Assembly: GCF_013141765.1 (NCBI RefSeq)
Contig: NZ_WHOD01000013.1
Location: forward strand, 62,001 to 126,000
DNA length: 64,000 bases
From: Paenibacillus foliorum
GTDB lineage: Bacteria > Bacillota > Bacilli > Paenibacillales > NBRC-103111
Reading direction: 5' to 3'
The notes below the pieces were generated by a model. It worked only from the letters and a program-made list of their open reading frames with translations. It had not been told where the DNA came from and ran no database searches. The stretch's first letter is position 1. Each line of letters begins with the position of its first letter. Below are positions 1-9,092 of the stretch, in pieces. A program made the position numbers and the translations under genes.

Positions 1-1
1 A

Positions 2-82
2 CATGGTGGATACAAAATTGACGAAATTACTGTTGATATGCGTAATCGAGGTGGCGAAGCTCATGTGGAAGATCCCCAATGA
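2..82 (+). CDS. Possible C-terminal end of a gene that starts before the window
   Basis: An open frame enters from the left edge and ends at TGA 80-82. It gives about 26 residues (HGGYKIDEITVDMRNRGGE and a short acidic tail). I do not recognise it. A competing frame, 3-137, starts with ATG and would encode 44 residues ending PEEFISK, but it has no visible ribosome binding site because the window begins there. The composition of the 2-82 frame looks more protein-like. Either call is weak with so little sequence. Confidence 0.3.
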   Translation, partial: HGGYKIDEITVDMRNRGGEAHVEDPQ

Positions 83-216
83 ACATTTAGAACACAATGA
101 ATCCATTATATCGCCAGAAGAATTCATAAGTAAATGAATTATTTTAATTGCTCTGTTTAAAATCATGTATAAAAAGGGCCATAACTTTTTTTATTTATAG
201 GTAAAAACTATTAAAG

Positions 217-231
217 TGATAATCATTATAT
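217..231 (+). promoter_or_regulatory. Fur-box-like operator upstream of the methyltransferase gene
   Basis: The sequence TGATAATCATTATAT matches the 7-1-7 Fur box TGATAAT-N-ATTATCA at 13 of 15 positions. It lies 56 bases before the methyltransferase start. This suggests iron-responsive control, inferred from the motif only. Confidence 0.5.
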
Positions 232-286
232 ATTTCAAATAATAAGCAATAGCATCCATAATAGGATTTAAGAGGAGCTGATTCTT

Positions 287-1057
287 ATGAACAAACCTGT
301 AAATCAGGAGTGGAATGCCGGACTTTATGATAGTAAGATCGGATACGTGTCACGTTTGGGGAAAGGAGTTGTAGAGCTGCTTAATCCACAACCAGGAGAA
401 CGGATTGTAGATTTGGGCTGCGGTACAGGTGACCTGACTAATGTTATCGTGCAGCTTGGAGCTAGCTGTGTGGGCATAGACGAGTCGGCAGATATGGTTG
501 AAAAAGCCAGAAGCAAATATCCTGAGATATCATTTGTAGCGATGGATGGGCATATGTTCCGCCTGGATAAGACAGTGGATGCTGTATTCTCCAATGCCGC
601 GCTGCATTGGATGAAACAGCCGGAGCGTGTAATTGAATCTGCTAGGCTGGCTCTTCATGAAGGGGGAAGATTCGTTGCAGAATTCGGAGGCAAACGAAAT
701 GTAGGGCACATTTATGAAGCAATAGCTGAGGTGCTAGGGGATTATGGAATAGATGCGGAAGCACGCAATCCTTGGTATTTTCCAAGTGTGAGCGAATATA
801 GCGGCTTGTTGGAAGCCCAAGGCTTTGAGGTGCGCTGGATGGAGTTGTACGATCGACCAACAGAGCTAGATGACGGTGTGAAGGGGCTTGAGCATTGGCT
901 TGATGCCTTTGCAGGGATGTTTTTTGCAGGGCTTGCTGCAGAGCTGAAGCGCGAGGCCTACGCACGCTGCTGCAAGCTGCTGGAAGCAGATCTATACAAT
1001 GGGAAACACTGGATTGCTGATTACCGCAGACTACGCTTTTCCGCTGTGCTGAAATGA
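287..1057 (+). CDS. Class I SAM-dependent methyltransferase
   Basis: The 256-residue protein has the class I methyltransferase fold. Motif I is seen as VDLGCGTGDLT (about residues 41-51). An acidic residue follows the second strand (VGIDES, about 63-68). The FSNAALHWMKQPE stretch (about 105-117) is typical of the trans-aconitate methyltransferase / UbiE-like group. The substrate cannot be told from sequence; small organic acids or a quinone-like molecule are possible. The ATG start follows an AGAGGAG site. The gene stands alone, with a Fur-box-like site upstream and a hairpin terminator downstream, so it may respond to iron. It is probably cytoplasmic, since no signal or membrane segment is seen. 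Confidence 0.85.
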   Translation: MNKPVNQEWNAGLYDSKIGYVSRLGKGVVELLNPQPGERIVDLGCGTGDLTNVIVQLGASCVGIDESADMVEKARSKYPEISFVAMDGHMFRLDKTVDAVFSNAALHWMKQPERVIESARLALHEGGRFVAEFGGKRNVGHIYEAIAEVLGDYGIDAEARNPWYFPSVSEYSGLLEAQGFEVRWMELYDRPTELDDGVKGLEHWLDAFAGMFFAGLAAELKREAYARCCKLLEADLYNGKHWIADYRRLRFSAVLK

Positions 1058-1096
1058 TCAAGTGGAAGATGACCTAGATATATACAATAAGGGGAT

Positions 1097-1132
1097 AAAG
1101 TGCCTGATGGCATTTTGTTCCTTTATTTTTTT
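1097..1132 (+). terminator. Rho-independent terminator after the methyltransferase gene
   Basis: An 8-bp stem (AAAGTGCC with GGCATTTT, one G-T pair) closes a TGAT loop and runs into a T-rich tract. Confidence 0.7.
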
Positions 1133-1191
1133 AGAAAAAATGATGTTCGATGGAAAGAAAATTTGGTACAATCATCATAGTTTCACTGTTA

Positions 1192-1205
1192 TGTAAACGC
1201 TTTAA
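1192..1205 (+). promoter_or_regulatory. cre-like catabolite response element
   Basis: TGTAAACGCTTTAA fits the CcpA-binding consensus TGWAANCGNTNWCA at all but one fixed position. It lies about 40 bases before the DUF2334 gene, just after a possible TTGGTA / TGTTAT promoter pair (1163-1192, 18-base spacer). Carbon catabolite control of that gene is inferred. Confidence 0.5.
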
Positions 1206-1246
1206 TTCCGTAGTTTTTTAGACATCTAGAAGGGAGCTAACAATAC

Positions 1247-3160
1247 GTGACATACTTTAGGAAATTGAAATGGTTAAAATTTGTTTCATCAGCATTAGTC
1301 GTATGTGTATTGTTCACGGCTTACCATATTATAACGGTTGAAGGCGAATCGAGTAATCCTCGTGTAGTTCTTATGCGGCTCGAAGATATTGGTCCTGGTG
1401 GGCAATATGGATCTATGGAACAGCTTGGTAAGCTACGGGCCGTACTGGATTATTTGCGGGAGCAGCATGTTATTTACCATCTGGCGGTCATCCCTCGCTG
1501 GATTGATGTTTCGCCAGACGGAGTTCGTTATGATGTGTCTCTCGATCAAACTGGCAATCCTTATGTAGAAGCCTATCAGAAGCTGCTGAAGCAAGCCGTA
1601 GGAGACGGAGCTACTCTCGGTATGCATGGATATACTCATCAGGTTGGGAATATACGCAGAGATGACGGACATCAAGAATCAGGTATTGGCAATGAGTTTA
1701 ATGTGCCCGGTTCTGAAGAGACGCTGACTGCCTCGTTCGCAGAGCCACGCTTGAAGGCAGGGCTCGCCATCTTTAAGAATGCGGGACTCCAGCCGCAATT
1801 CTGGGAGTCGCCGCACTACCGCTCCACTCCGGAGCAGGATCAGCTGTTTCGTAATTACTTCGGCCTTCATTACCAGGCAGATGTGCAAATCGACCGCAAT
1901 ACACCGGTCGCTCAATATATTAATGAGCCTAATAGCGGGTACGGTGCTTCTTCGATGGGGGCTGTTTATGTTCCTACGCCATTTGACTATATTTCTTTTA
2001 ACAAAGACGAGAAAGTGATTATTGACCGTGTAGGCAAGTCAAATAATATCAACTCTTTTTTCTATCATCCCTTTCTAGAATTTAAACATCTGATTCCGGT
2101 TACCAACGATCAGGGTGAACCCGTGCTTCGTGATGGTTTGCCAGAATTCCGTTACCCTGCGCAGGATAAAAGCGTACTGCAAAAGCTTATTGCAGGACTA
2201 AAGGCAAAAGGCTATAAGTTTTATTCCATTCAGGATTACGTTCCTTTCACACCATCACAAAGAGTACAGATTAAACCGACAGGTCAGCAGGATAAGCTGA
2301 TGCTTGGGGATGTTACTGGAGATGGGCAGAGTGATCTAGTAAATTGGGATTCACAGAAAGGAACGATTACCGTAACGCCTGGCTCTTTTAGGGGGATGCG
2401 TAATAATGCCCAGGGTACATCTTCTGTATGGGCCAATGTACCTTTTAAGGATGGAGCCGTTGCAGCGTTGGAAGCGGGCGACGCTAGTGCTGAAGGAAAG
2501 AATGGCTTATGGATAATGAGCCCCACCGGATTGCTGCAGCGGTTCGAGTCGGACAGCCAGCATTTTACACTTCAAAAAGAATGGAAGATAGCACCGCGCA
2601 ACTGCTCGAATCTATATGTGCTGAGGCAGGGTAGTGGAAATACAGTTATTGCGGGTTTATCATCAGATCGATTAACCTTGTTTGGTTATTATGTGAGCAA
2701 AGGCGGAGAAATCAAACCGCTCAAGCCCTATAAGTTTAAGAATGAGCTGAAAAATGAGCTACAGCTTCGTACGCAGGATGATGGTACCAAGTCGCTGTTT
2801 TACGCAAGATCGGGTGCGGTCAGTGGGCTTGAGCTCAGCGTGGATAAAGCCGCGATGTCTTGGAAGATGAAGAAAGCGGAGTTGAATATTCCTAATGAGG
2901 ATGGAGAAATCCGTTTCGGTGATTTTAATGGGGATGGGAAAGAGGATGTGCTGCGTTGGAATTATGAGCATAATCGTTTTACTGTTTACCTTCATAAGGA
3001 AGCAGACGATTATGAGCTGCTGTCTGTTTTTGGTCCTTGGGGAAGTTCAGGCTCTAAGCTAATTACAGGTGATTTGGATGGGAATGGAAAAACCGATTTG
3101 GCACTTGTAAGGCTACAGGATGGTTATTTGGATTCGGCACTATCGTTCGAAAGCAAGTAG
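1247..3160 (+). CDS. Secreted DUF2334 (polysaccharide-deacetylase-like) protein with FG-GAP repeats
   Basis: The 637-residue product has a basic N-terminus and a hydrophobic segment (about 10-28), consistent with secretion or membrane anchoring. Residues about 40-345 resemble DUF2334, a divergent relative of the NodB polysaccharide deacetylases. Candidate active-site stretches are RLEDIGPGG, GMHGYTHQ and WESPHY. The C-terminal part carries FG-GAP/VCBS-type calcium-binding loops (GDVTGDGQSDL, GDFNGDGKEDV, GDLDGNGKTDL), which normally build a beta-propeller. The start is GTG, ten bases after AAGGGAG. A cell-wall or exopolysaccharide substrate is likely but not shown. The gene is monocistronic: a cre-like site lies before it and a strong terminator after it. 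Confidence 0.8.
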   Translation: MTYFRKLKWLKFVSSALVVCVLFTAYHIITVEGESSNPRVVLMRLEDIGPGGQYGSMEQLGKLRAVLDYLREQHVIYHLAVIPRWIDVSPDGVRYDVSLDQTGNPYVEAYQKLLKQAVGDGATLGMHGYTHQVGNIRRDDGHQESGIGNEFNVPGSEETLTASFAEPRLKAGLAIFKNAGLQPQFWESPHYRSTPEQDQLFRNYFGLHYQADVQIDRNTPVAQYINEPNSGYGASSMGAVYVPTPFDYISFNKDEKVIIDRVGKSNNINSFFYHPFLEFKHLIPVTNDQGEPVLRDGLPEFRYPAQDKSVLQKLIAGLKAKGYKFYSIQDYVPFTPSQRVQIKPTGQQDKLMLGDVTGDGQSDLVNWDSQKGTITVTPGSFRGMRNNAQGTSSVWANVPFKDGAVAALEAGDASAEGKNGLWIMSPTGLLQRFESDSQHFTLQKEWKIAPRNCSNLYVLRQGSGNTVIAGLSSDRLTLFGYYVSKGGEIKPLKPYKFKNELKNELQLRTQDDGTKSLFYARSGAVSGLELSVDKAAMSWKMKKAELNIPNEDGEIRFGDFNGDGKEDVLRWNYEHNRFTVYLHKEADDYELLSVFGPWGSSGSKLITGDLDGNGKTDLALVRLQDGYLDSALSFESK

Positions 3161-3193
3161 CTATAGCTTACTTGAAGTCCCATCCTACAAATT

Positions 3194-3231
3194 AAGAAGG
3201 ATCCTGTGCGGCAGCAGGATCCTTCTTTTGT
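3194..3231 (+). terminator. Rho-independent terminator after the DUF2334 gene
   Basis: A perfect 13-bp stem (AAGAAGGATCCTG with CAGGATCCTTCTT) has an 8-base loop and a following TTTTG tract. Confidence 0.85.
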
Positions 3232-3398
3232 TTATACAGAGCAGATTTGTATAGGGAAAAAGAAGGATTTATTCAGGATGTGGCGAATTATTCCAACGTG
3301 ACGAACTAGCGCGATTCTTAGAACATTATGTCGAAAATTAATAGGGCGTTGATTATGCCGGACAATGGGATAAGCTACAACATAGGAGGCATTTTGCA

Positions 3399-5027
3399 AT
3401 GTCGTTTAGAAATAAAATTATAGCTTTGTTTACAGCGGCCGTTGCGCTGCTGATTGCCATGAACAATATCCTGCTTCACAGGCTTGCAGCATTAGCCGAT
3501 GATGCGGGATTTTCCCCTTATTTGCTATCTGTGGCCATTGTATTCCCTACCGTGATTATTGGCTATTTTATGGCTGAATATTTAGTGCGGCCCATCCGTG
3601 GGATGCTTAAAAGGCTGCAGGGGGAAAAAATGGGCAGATCTGTTGACGAATTGGATGCCGTAGCAGAACATATCGATTTTATCCGTCAGCAGATGCATCA
3701 ATACCAAGATGAACTGATGAACAAAAGTAAACAGATCGATTTTTATTCTCATCATGACTTTCTGACAGGACTTCCTAATCGGCTTCTTTTCAAAGAGCAG
3801 AGCAGGAATGCTCTGGAGCTATCCAGTGGACATGAGAAACCAACAGCAGCTGTTTTGTTTCTTGATTTGGATCGGTTTAAAATTATCAATGATATGTTCG
3901 GTCATACGAAAGGGGACGATCTGCTGCGGGCAGTAGCCAGAAGGCTGCTGCAGCATATCCGGCCTAATGATATCGTTTCACGGATTGAAGGCGATGAATT
4001 CGTACTGCTGCTGCCAGATTCAGATAGAGAAGAGACTATGATGACTGCACAGCTGCTGATCGATGAGCTTTCGAAGTCGTTTGTGCTTGAAGGCAATGAG
4101 TTTTACGTTACACCGAGCATGGGAATCAGCATGTTTCCCGATGATGGTGAAGATGTGGAAACATTGGTGAAGCATGCCGACACAGCTATGTACCTTGCCA
4201 AGGAGCAGGGACGCAATCATTACAGGTTCTATACATCGGATATGAATGAGCGGATGACCAAGCAGGTGGAACTGGAGAAGGGGCTTCGCAAAGCATTGGA
4301 GCGGCAGGAGCTATCAGTTCATTATCAACCACAGGTCGATCTAGATTCCGGCAGGATTACAGGCATGGAGGCGTTGCTTCGTTGGTCTCACCCCGAGCTG
4401 GGTAATGTATCGCCAGCTGAATTTGTGCCGCTTGCTGAAGAAAATGGAATGATCGTACCGATCGGGGAATGGATTCTTCGGAAAGCTTGTTTACAGAATA
4501 AGGAATGGCTTGATGCTGGACTCTTGCCTATGAGGGTTGCAGTTAATTTGTCTGCCCGTCAGTTTCAGCAGCAAAATTTGGTTGAGGTTGTAACACGTAT
4601 ATTGGATGATACCGGTATGCCTGCGCAATATTTGGACCTTGAGATTACAGAAAGTGTGGCCATGTTTAATGAAGGCTTAGTTATTGCCAAGCTGCATGAT
4701 TTGAAAAGCTTGGGGATTAAAATATCAATCGATGACTTCGGTACGGGATATTCCTCATTAAGCTACTTGAAAAAGTTTCCGATTGACTCTTTAAAGATTG
4801 ATAAATCCTTCGTTGCCCACGTGATGCACGATCGTGACGATGCAGAAATCATTTCCATGATCATCTCCATGGCGCGGAATTTAAGATTCAGCGTCATTGC
4901 AGAGGGAGTTGAGAATGAGGAGCAGCTGCAGTTTTTAAGACAGCAGCAATGCACGGAGGGACAAGGATATTTGTTTAGTAAGCCGATGGATCCTATGGAA
5001 TTGAAGCCACTATTAGTTAAAGCATAG
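3399..5027 (+). CDS. Membrane-anchored GGDEF-EAL cyclic-di-GMP protein
   Basis: This 542-residue protein has two N-terminal hydrophobic segments (about 8-28 and 40-62) and a short HAMP-like linker. A GGDEF domain follows (about 123-285) and then an EAL domain (about 300-540). The cyclase signature reads EGDEF at 197-201, so its first glycine is replaced. The EAL side looks intact: EALLRW at 324, DLEITES, the DDFGTGYSS loop, a KIDKSFV lysine motif and AEGVENEEQ. This favours a c-di-GMP phosphodiesterase with a weak, regulatory or unusual cyclase domain. The ATG follows a strong AGGAGG. A terminator-like hairpin lies after the gene. No sensory domain is seen apart from the membrane region. Confidence 0.9.
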   Translation: MSFRNKIIALFTAAVALLIAMNNILLHRLAALADDAGFSPYLLSVAIVFPTVIIGYFMAEYLVRPIRGMLKRLQGEKMGRSVDELDAVAEHIDFIRQQMHQYQDELMNKSKQIDFYSHHDFLTGLPNRLLFKEQSRNALELSSGHEKPTAAVLFLDLDRFKIINDMFGHTKGDDLLRAVARRLLQHIRPNDIVSRIEGDEFVLLLPDSDREETMMTAQLLIDELSKSFVLEGNEFYVTPSMGISMFPDDGEDVETLVKHADTAMYLAKEQGRNHYRFYTSDMNERMTKQVELEKGLRKALERQELSVHYQPQVDLDSGRITGMEALLRWSHPELGNVSPAEFVPLAEENGMIVPIGEWILRKACLQNKEWLDAGLLPMRVAVNLSARQFQQQNLVEVVTRILDDTGMPAQYLDLEITESVAMFNEGLVIAKLHDLKSLGIKISIDDFGTGYSSLSYLKKFPIDSLKIDKSFVAHVMHDRDDAEIISMIISMARNLRFSVIAEGVENEEQLQFLRQQQCTEGQGYLFSKPMDPMELKPLLVKA

Positions 5028-5071
5028 ATGAAGTATTCTGGAAGCACAACAAATGTCAACACACAGCTGAG

Positions 5072-5105
5072 AGCCCGCAGAGATATCCGACCTGCGGGCT
5101 TATTA
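5072..5105 (+). terminator. Terminator-like hairpin after the GGDEF-EAL gene
   Basis: A perfect 9-bp GC-rich stem (AGCCCGCAG with CTGCGGGCT) has an 11-base loop. The trailing tract TATTATG is only partly T-rich, so termination may be leaky. Confidence 0.6.
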
Positions 5106-5159
5106 TGCATATAAACAGATGTAAGCTGAGGAATAGACCAAACAGGAGGCAGGGATACT

Positions 5160-6083
5160 TTGAAAAAACTGCATGCAAGTGGTATTACTGCAATTGTGGC
5201 GGCAGCAGCAGCATTTCTTGCGATTACCTATGCCAACCAGCCCGATTCAGGCCGAGAAATTAAGCCTGCCGCAGCTGTTATCATACCGTCTACGACGATA
5301 AAGACACAAGACGCTACTGCTGCTGATTCTCTAGCGCCCGCGGCAGGCCAGACGCTTAACAACCCAGCTCCCCAGGAGTTAGGGGCCCAACCAGCCGCTG
5401 GCGATCCTGTCTCTGCGAACGATACTGCGGTTAAAGTATCCATCTCTCGAGGATTGATTTACTTGGATCCCGGCCATCAGAGAAGGGGGGATTCGAAGCA
5501 GGAGCCCGTCTCCCCAGACTCCAATATAACCAAGGCAAGGGTTACAGGCGGAACAACAGGCGTTTCCACGGGTAAACCGGAATATGTTCTTAACCTAGAG
5601 GTTGCTTTGCTGTTGAAGGAAACACTCATAAAACGGGGATTCGAGGTACTATTGACCCGTGAGGAGCATGAAGTGAATCTCAGCAATGTTGAGCGGGCCG
5701 AAATGGCTAATGCTGCGAACGCACGGCTGGTTGTAAGGATTCATGCCGATGGTAATGACTCACCTAAGGCAAAGGGTTTTTCTGTGCTGTACCCAGACGC
5801 ATCGGTTAGTGTAACTAGGAGTATTCAACCGGATAGCCGGCTTGCTGCTGAATCGATATTAGAAGCTTTAAAGACGGGTACGGGGGCTTCGTCAAGAGGA
5901 CTGCAGCCGCGAAAAGATTTAACCGGATTTAATTGGTCAACGGTGCCTGTCGTACTGGTAGAGATGGGTTTTATGACAAATCCCTCGGAGGATGAAGACA
6001 TGTCTGACCCTGCTTACCAGCTGCAGTTTGTGGAATCTATAGCCGCAGGGATCGATATTTACATGGTTCAAAAGGAGGACTAG
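5160..6083 (+). CDS. N-acetylmuramoyl-L-alanine amidase (Amidase_3)
   Basis: The 307-residue protein is a predicted exported zinc amidase that cuts the amide bond between MurNAc and the stem peptide. It has an N-terminal signal/anchor (about 7-24) and an Ala/Pro-rich linker to about residue 95. The Amidase_3 fold then runs to the end. Likely zinc ligands are His106 in LDPGHQ, the Glu in LNLEVALLL and the His in VRIHADG. The VEMGFMTN motif carries the catalytic Glu. The TTG start follows an AGGAGG site. Only six bases separate its stop from the histidine kinase start, so the two are co-transcribed. It resembles CwlD-type germination or sporulation amidases, but a vegetative wall role is equally possible. 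Confidence 0.85.
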   Translation: MKKLHASGITAIVAAAAAFLAITYANQPDSGREIKPAAAVIIPSTTIKTQDATAADSLAPAAGQTLNNPAPQELGAQPAAGDPVSANDTAVKVSISRGLIYLDPGHQRRGDSKQEPVSPDSNITKARVTGGTTGVSTGKPEYVLNLEVALLLKETLIKRGFEVLLTREEHEVNLSNVERAEMANAANARLVVRIHADGNDSPKAKGFSVLYPDASVSVTRSIQPDSRLAAESILEALKTGTGASSRGLQPRKDLTGFNWSTVPVVLVEMGFMTNPSEDEDMSDPAYQLQFVESIAAGIDIYMVQKED

Positions 6084-6089
6084 CTCGAA

Positions 6090-8204
6090 GTGTTATGGAT
6101 TAAGAGCAAGCTTAGCAGCTGGATACTCCTCTTCTTTCTCTTAATGATAGTGGCAGTGTTTACACTGCCTGAGATTCAGGGCAAACCAGAGGAATGGCTA
6201 AAAGGCGATTCCCCCAAAGCCTCTCAGGGAGTTATGGACCTAACGAAGTGGAATTTTAAAGACAATGGAAGCTTGTGGTTAAATGGGGAATGGGAGTTCT
6301 ATTGGGCTCAGCTGTATACACCTGAAAGCTTTAAAGGTCTTGAAGCGCCGGAGATGGCAGTCGTTCCAGGCTCGTGGAATAGACAGCCTATTAATTCTAA
6401 GTCCTATTCGGGATCAGGCTTTGTGACATACCGATTGAAAGTGATACTTCCATTAAGTTCCAGCGGCCGCACCTATGCAATGAGCGTTCCATTCATCACT
6501 TCAGCATATAGTCTATGGATTAATGGTGAACTATTGGCGGAGTCGGGCAAGGTTGGAACTTCCTATGAGGAATCCCTTGCAACGTATTCTACTAAGACAG
6601 TGGGATTTCATCCAAATAATTCGGAAATTGAAATTTTGCTTCAGGTTTCAAATTTTCATCATATGAAAGGAGGGCTTCGCCAACCGTTTGAATTAGGCCT
6701 TTTTGATCAAATCATTCCTAAAAAAGAAATAAGTGTAGGCTTCGATATGCTGCTGTTCGGCAGCTTGATGATCATGGGACTCTACCATCTAGGACTGTTT
6801 TCCATTAGGCCAAATGACCGATCTACCTTATATTTTGGGTTATTTTGTGTTCTGATTGCGCTGAGGACAATTGTTATAGGGGAAATCACCCTTTTAAAGG
6901 TATTTCCTTCATTTCCTTGGGAGCTTGAATTGAAGCTTGAATACATTAGCGCCTATTTGGGATTAGTATTTTTCATTCTGTTTATTGGAGAATTATTTCC
7001 TAATGAAAGCAACCGTAAGATTCAACGAAGCTTTATTCTCATATCAAGCTGCTATACAGTGCTTACCCTTGTATTCCCTGCGATGGTTTATACAAGGTTC
7101 TTGATAAGCTTCCATATCATTCTCGGATTGGCTATTGTATTTGAGCTTTATGTGCTAATGAGGGCATGGTACCTTCAAAGGCAAGGCTGTACCATTATTT
7201 TAGTGGCTAGCTTTATTTTTGCGGTATCTATCATCAATGACATGATCTATGCGAACGAATGGGTTAGTACAACAGGGCGCGCATCTGGCTTCGGCTTATT
7301 GTTTTTTATTATTTGTCAGTCCGGTGTGCTGTCGATGAAGCTGTCGCGTGCCTTCTCCAATGAGGAGAAAATGTCGGCAATTCTGGCTCAGATGAACAGC
7401 AGTCTTAGTATTAAAATCAAAGACCGTACAGCTGACCTGGAGCTCGTCAACGATGAGCTTAGGGTAAAAAACAGCGAGATGTCTCGATTGGAAACATCTC
7501 GAAGTCATTTATTAAGTAATATCTCACATGACCTGGGGACACCGTTAACAACGATCCAGTGCTATATAGAGGCAATTCTGGATGGTATGGTGGATACGGA
7601 AGAACAGCGGAAGCAGTATGTTCAGCTCATTCATGGAAAAGTGCTTGGAATGGGCAGGTTGATTGAGGATCTATTTCAGTTGTCACAATTAGAGGCTAGG
7701 CAGGTTGCTTTTCAAAAGTTGAACTTATCTACGGAGATCTTAATGGAATCGCTGTTCTCTCGTTATAAGCTGGATGCAAGCAATGCAGGTATCAGCTACG
7801 AGTTAATTATTAACGGAAAAGCGGCTGAAAGCGGGAGTTTTTCCAAGGTTGAAGTAGATGTAGAACGGCTCCATCAGGTCTTTTCCAATCTCATTTATAA
7901 TTCGATCAAATTTACGCAAGCAGGGGGTAAAATTAGAGTGGAGATGATCGATGATGGAGATTCGGAAATGTTATGCCGTATTTCGGACACAGGAGCGGGA
8001 ATTACAGCGAATGATATGCCATTTATTTTTGACCGTTTTTACACTAGCAATAGATCGCGCAATTCGGTATCGGGGGGGAAAGGCTTGGGCCTTTCTATAT
8101 CTAAGGAAATTATTGAATCCCACGGCGGTAAAATATGGGTAGAGCGTTCGGTATTAAATGTGGGCACCGAATTTTGCTTTACTGTTCCTATACAAACTTC
8201 TTGA
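6090..8204 (+). CDS. 7TMR-DISM sensor histidine kinase
   Basis: The 704-residue kinase starts with a membrane segment. An extracellular jelly-roll sensor follows (7TMR-DISMED2-like, about 50-205, with SLWLNGEWEFYW and AYSLWINGELL). Seven transmembrane helices span about 215-410. A coiled stretch leads to the HisKA domain, with the phospho-acceptor His480 in NISHDLGTP. The ATPase domain shows N-box FSNLIYNSIKFT, G1 ISDTGAGI, F-box FIFDRFY and G2 GGKGLGLS. The DISM fold suggests carbohydrate or wall-fragment sensing. The GTG start lies behind AAAGGAGG, six bases after the amidase stop. The partner is very likely the response regulator 85 bases downstream. Confidence 0.9.
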   Translation: MLWIKSKLSSWILLFFLLMIVAVFTLPEIQGKPEEWLKGDSPKASQGVMDLTKWNFKDNGSLWLNGEWEFYWAQLYTPESFKGLEAPEMAVVPGSWNRQPINSKSYSGSGFVTYRLKVILPLSSSGRTYAMSVPFITSAYSLWINGELLAESGKVGTSYEESLATYSTKTVGFHPNNSEIEILLQVSNFHHMKGGLRQPFELGLFDQIIPKKEISVGFDMLLFGSLMIMGLYHLGLFSIRPNDRSTLYFGLFCVLIALRTIVIGEITLLKVFPSFPWELELKLEYISAYLGLVFFILFIGELFPNESNRKIQRSFILISSCYTVLTLVFPAMVYTRFLISFHIILGLAIVFELYVLMRAWYLQRQGCTIILVASFIFAVSIINDMIYANEWVSTTGRASGFGLLFFIICQSGVLSMKLSRAFSNEEKMSAILAQMNSSLSIKIKDRTADLELVNDELRVKNSEMSRLETSRSHLLSNISHDLGTPLTTIQCYIEAILDGMVDTEEQRKQYVQLIHGKVLGMGRLIEDLFQLSQLEARQVAFQKLNLSTEILMESLFSRYKLDASNAGISYELIINGKAAESGSFSKVEVDVERLHQVFSNLIYNSIKFTQAGGKIRVEMIDDGDSEMLCRISDTGAGITANDMPFIFDRFYTSNRSRNSVSGGKGLGLSISKEIIESHGGKIWVERSVLNVGTEFCFTVPIQTS

Positions 8205-8229
8205 CCAGTTGCCGTCATTTGTCTATTCT
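8201..8229 (+). promoter_or_regulatory. Possible internal promoter for the response regulator
   Basis: TTGACC and TATTCT are separated by 17 bases and overlap the kinase stop codon. This could give the regulator its own transcription in addition to readthrough. Confidence 0.4.
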
Positions 8230-8289
8230 TGAAATAATAGCACGAATTAGAACGAATCTAGATTAATAAGTAATGGTGGTGTTATATAA

Positions 8290-8985
8290 GTGGCTGGACA
8301 AACTATTTTGGTAGTAGAGGATGATCCGGAAATCCGCGATGTGATCCGATTATATTTGGAGAAGCATAAGTTTGCAGTTGCTTTGGCAGAACGGGGCGAT
8401 GAGGCGCTTCAGATGGTTCGGACTGTGCAGCCCGACCTGATAATTCTAGATGTGCTGCTTCCCGGAAAAGATGGGTTTGAAGTGTGTAAGGAAATACGAC
8501 AGGAAACATCTGTACCCGTTCTTTTTCTAAGCTGCAAGAAGGAGGAGCAGGATAAAATAACGGGTCTAACCCTTGGCGGGGACGATTACATAACAAAGCC
8601 GTTCAGCCCGAATGAATTAGTTGCTCGTGTTCAAGCGAATCTGCGACGGCCTTTTTTCTCTAATAATCAAGCAGCGCATCCAACCAAATTGGAGTTTGGA
8701 GCTCTGCATATTGATCTGCTAAGCAGAACAGTCAAAGTCAATGACGCAGAGATCGTATTGTCCAAAAAAGAGTTCGATTTGTTGAAGTTTTTGGCAGGCA
8801 GGCCGGGTCAAACGTTCAGTCATGAAGAGCTGTTCCGTGAAATTTGGGGACAAGAGAGCTTTAACGATACCCGCACTATTATTGTCCATGTCAGCAATTT
8901 GCGCAAAAAGATAGAGACAGACCCTTCCAACCCCCAGCATATTATCAATGTACACGGAGTGGGCTATAAGTTTCTTCTTTCATAA
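8290..8985 (+). CDS. OmpR/PhoB-family response regulator
   Basis: The 231-residue protein has a receiver domain with acidic pocket Asp11 and Asp12, phospho-acceptor Asp54 in IILDVLLPGKDG and Lys103 in YITKPFSP. A C-terminal winged-helix DNA-binding domain follows (about 135-230: KKEFDLLKFLAGRPG, VHVSNLRKKIE, VHGVGYKF). It probably receives phosphate from the DISM histidine kinase encoded just upstream and controls genes of the cell envelope; the adjacent amidase is an obvious candidate target. The GTG start follows a GGTGGTG site. A very strong shared terminator lies beyond the stop. Confidence 0.9.
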   Translation: MAGQTILVVEDDPEIRDVIRLYLEKHKFAVALAERGDEALQMVRTVQPDLIILDVLLPGKDGFEVCKEIRQETSVPVLFLSCKKEEQDKITGLTLGGDDYITKPFSPNELVARVQANLRRPFFSNNQAAHPTKLEFGALHIDLLSRTVKVNDAEIVLSKKEFDLLKFLAGRPGQTFSHEELFREIWGQESFNDTRTIIVHVSNLRKKIETDPSNPQHIINVHGVGYKFLLS

Positions 8986-9030
8986 AAAGGGGATCATTCG
9001 TGTAGTGGTAATTAGCTGTATGTAAAATAG

Positions 9031-9078
9031 AAAGCCGTCTCTTACGTAGATTTATCTACGTAAGAGACGGCTTTTAGT
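9031..9078. terminator. Bidirectional terminator between convergent genes
   Basis: A perfect 20-bp inverted repeat (9031-9050 with 9055-9074) encloses a 4-base TTTA loop. A-rich and T-rich ends allow termination from both the regulator gene and the opposing DUF3298-type gene. Confidence 0.9.
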
Positions 9079-9092
9079 TTGCTATAAGCTTC

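Noticed and set aside
3232-3398. Protein-like short frames before the GGDEF-EAL gene
   Set aside because: They are interrupted by stops, lack starts and match nothing I know.
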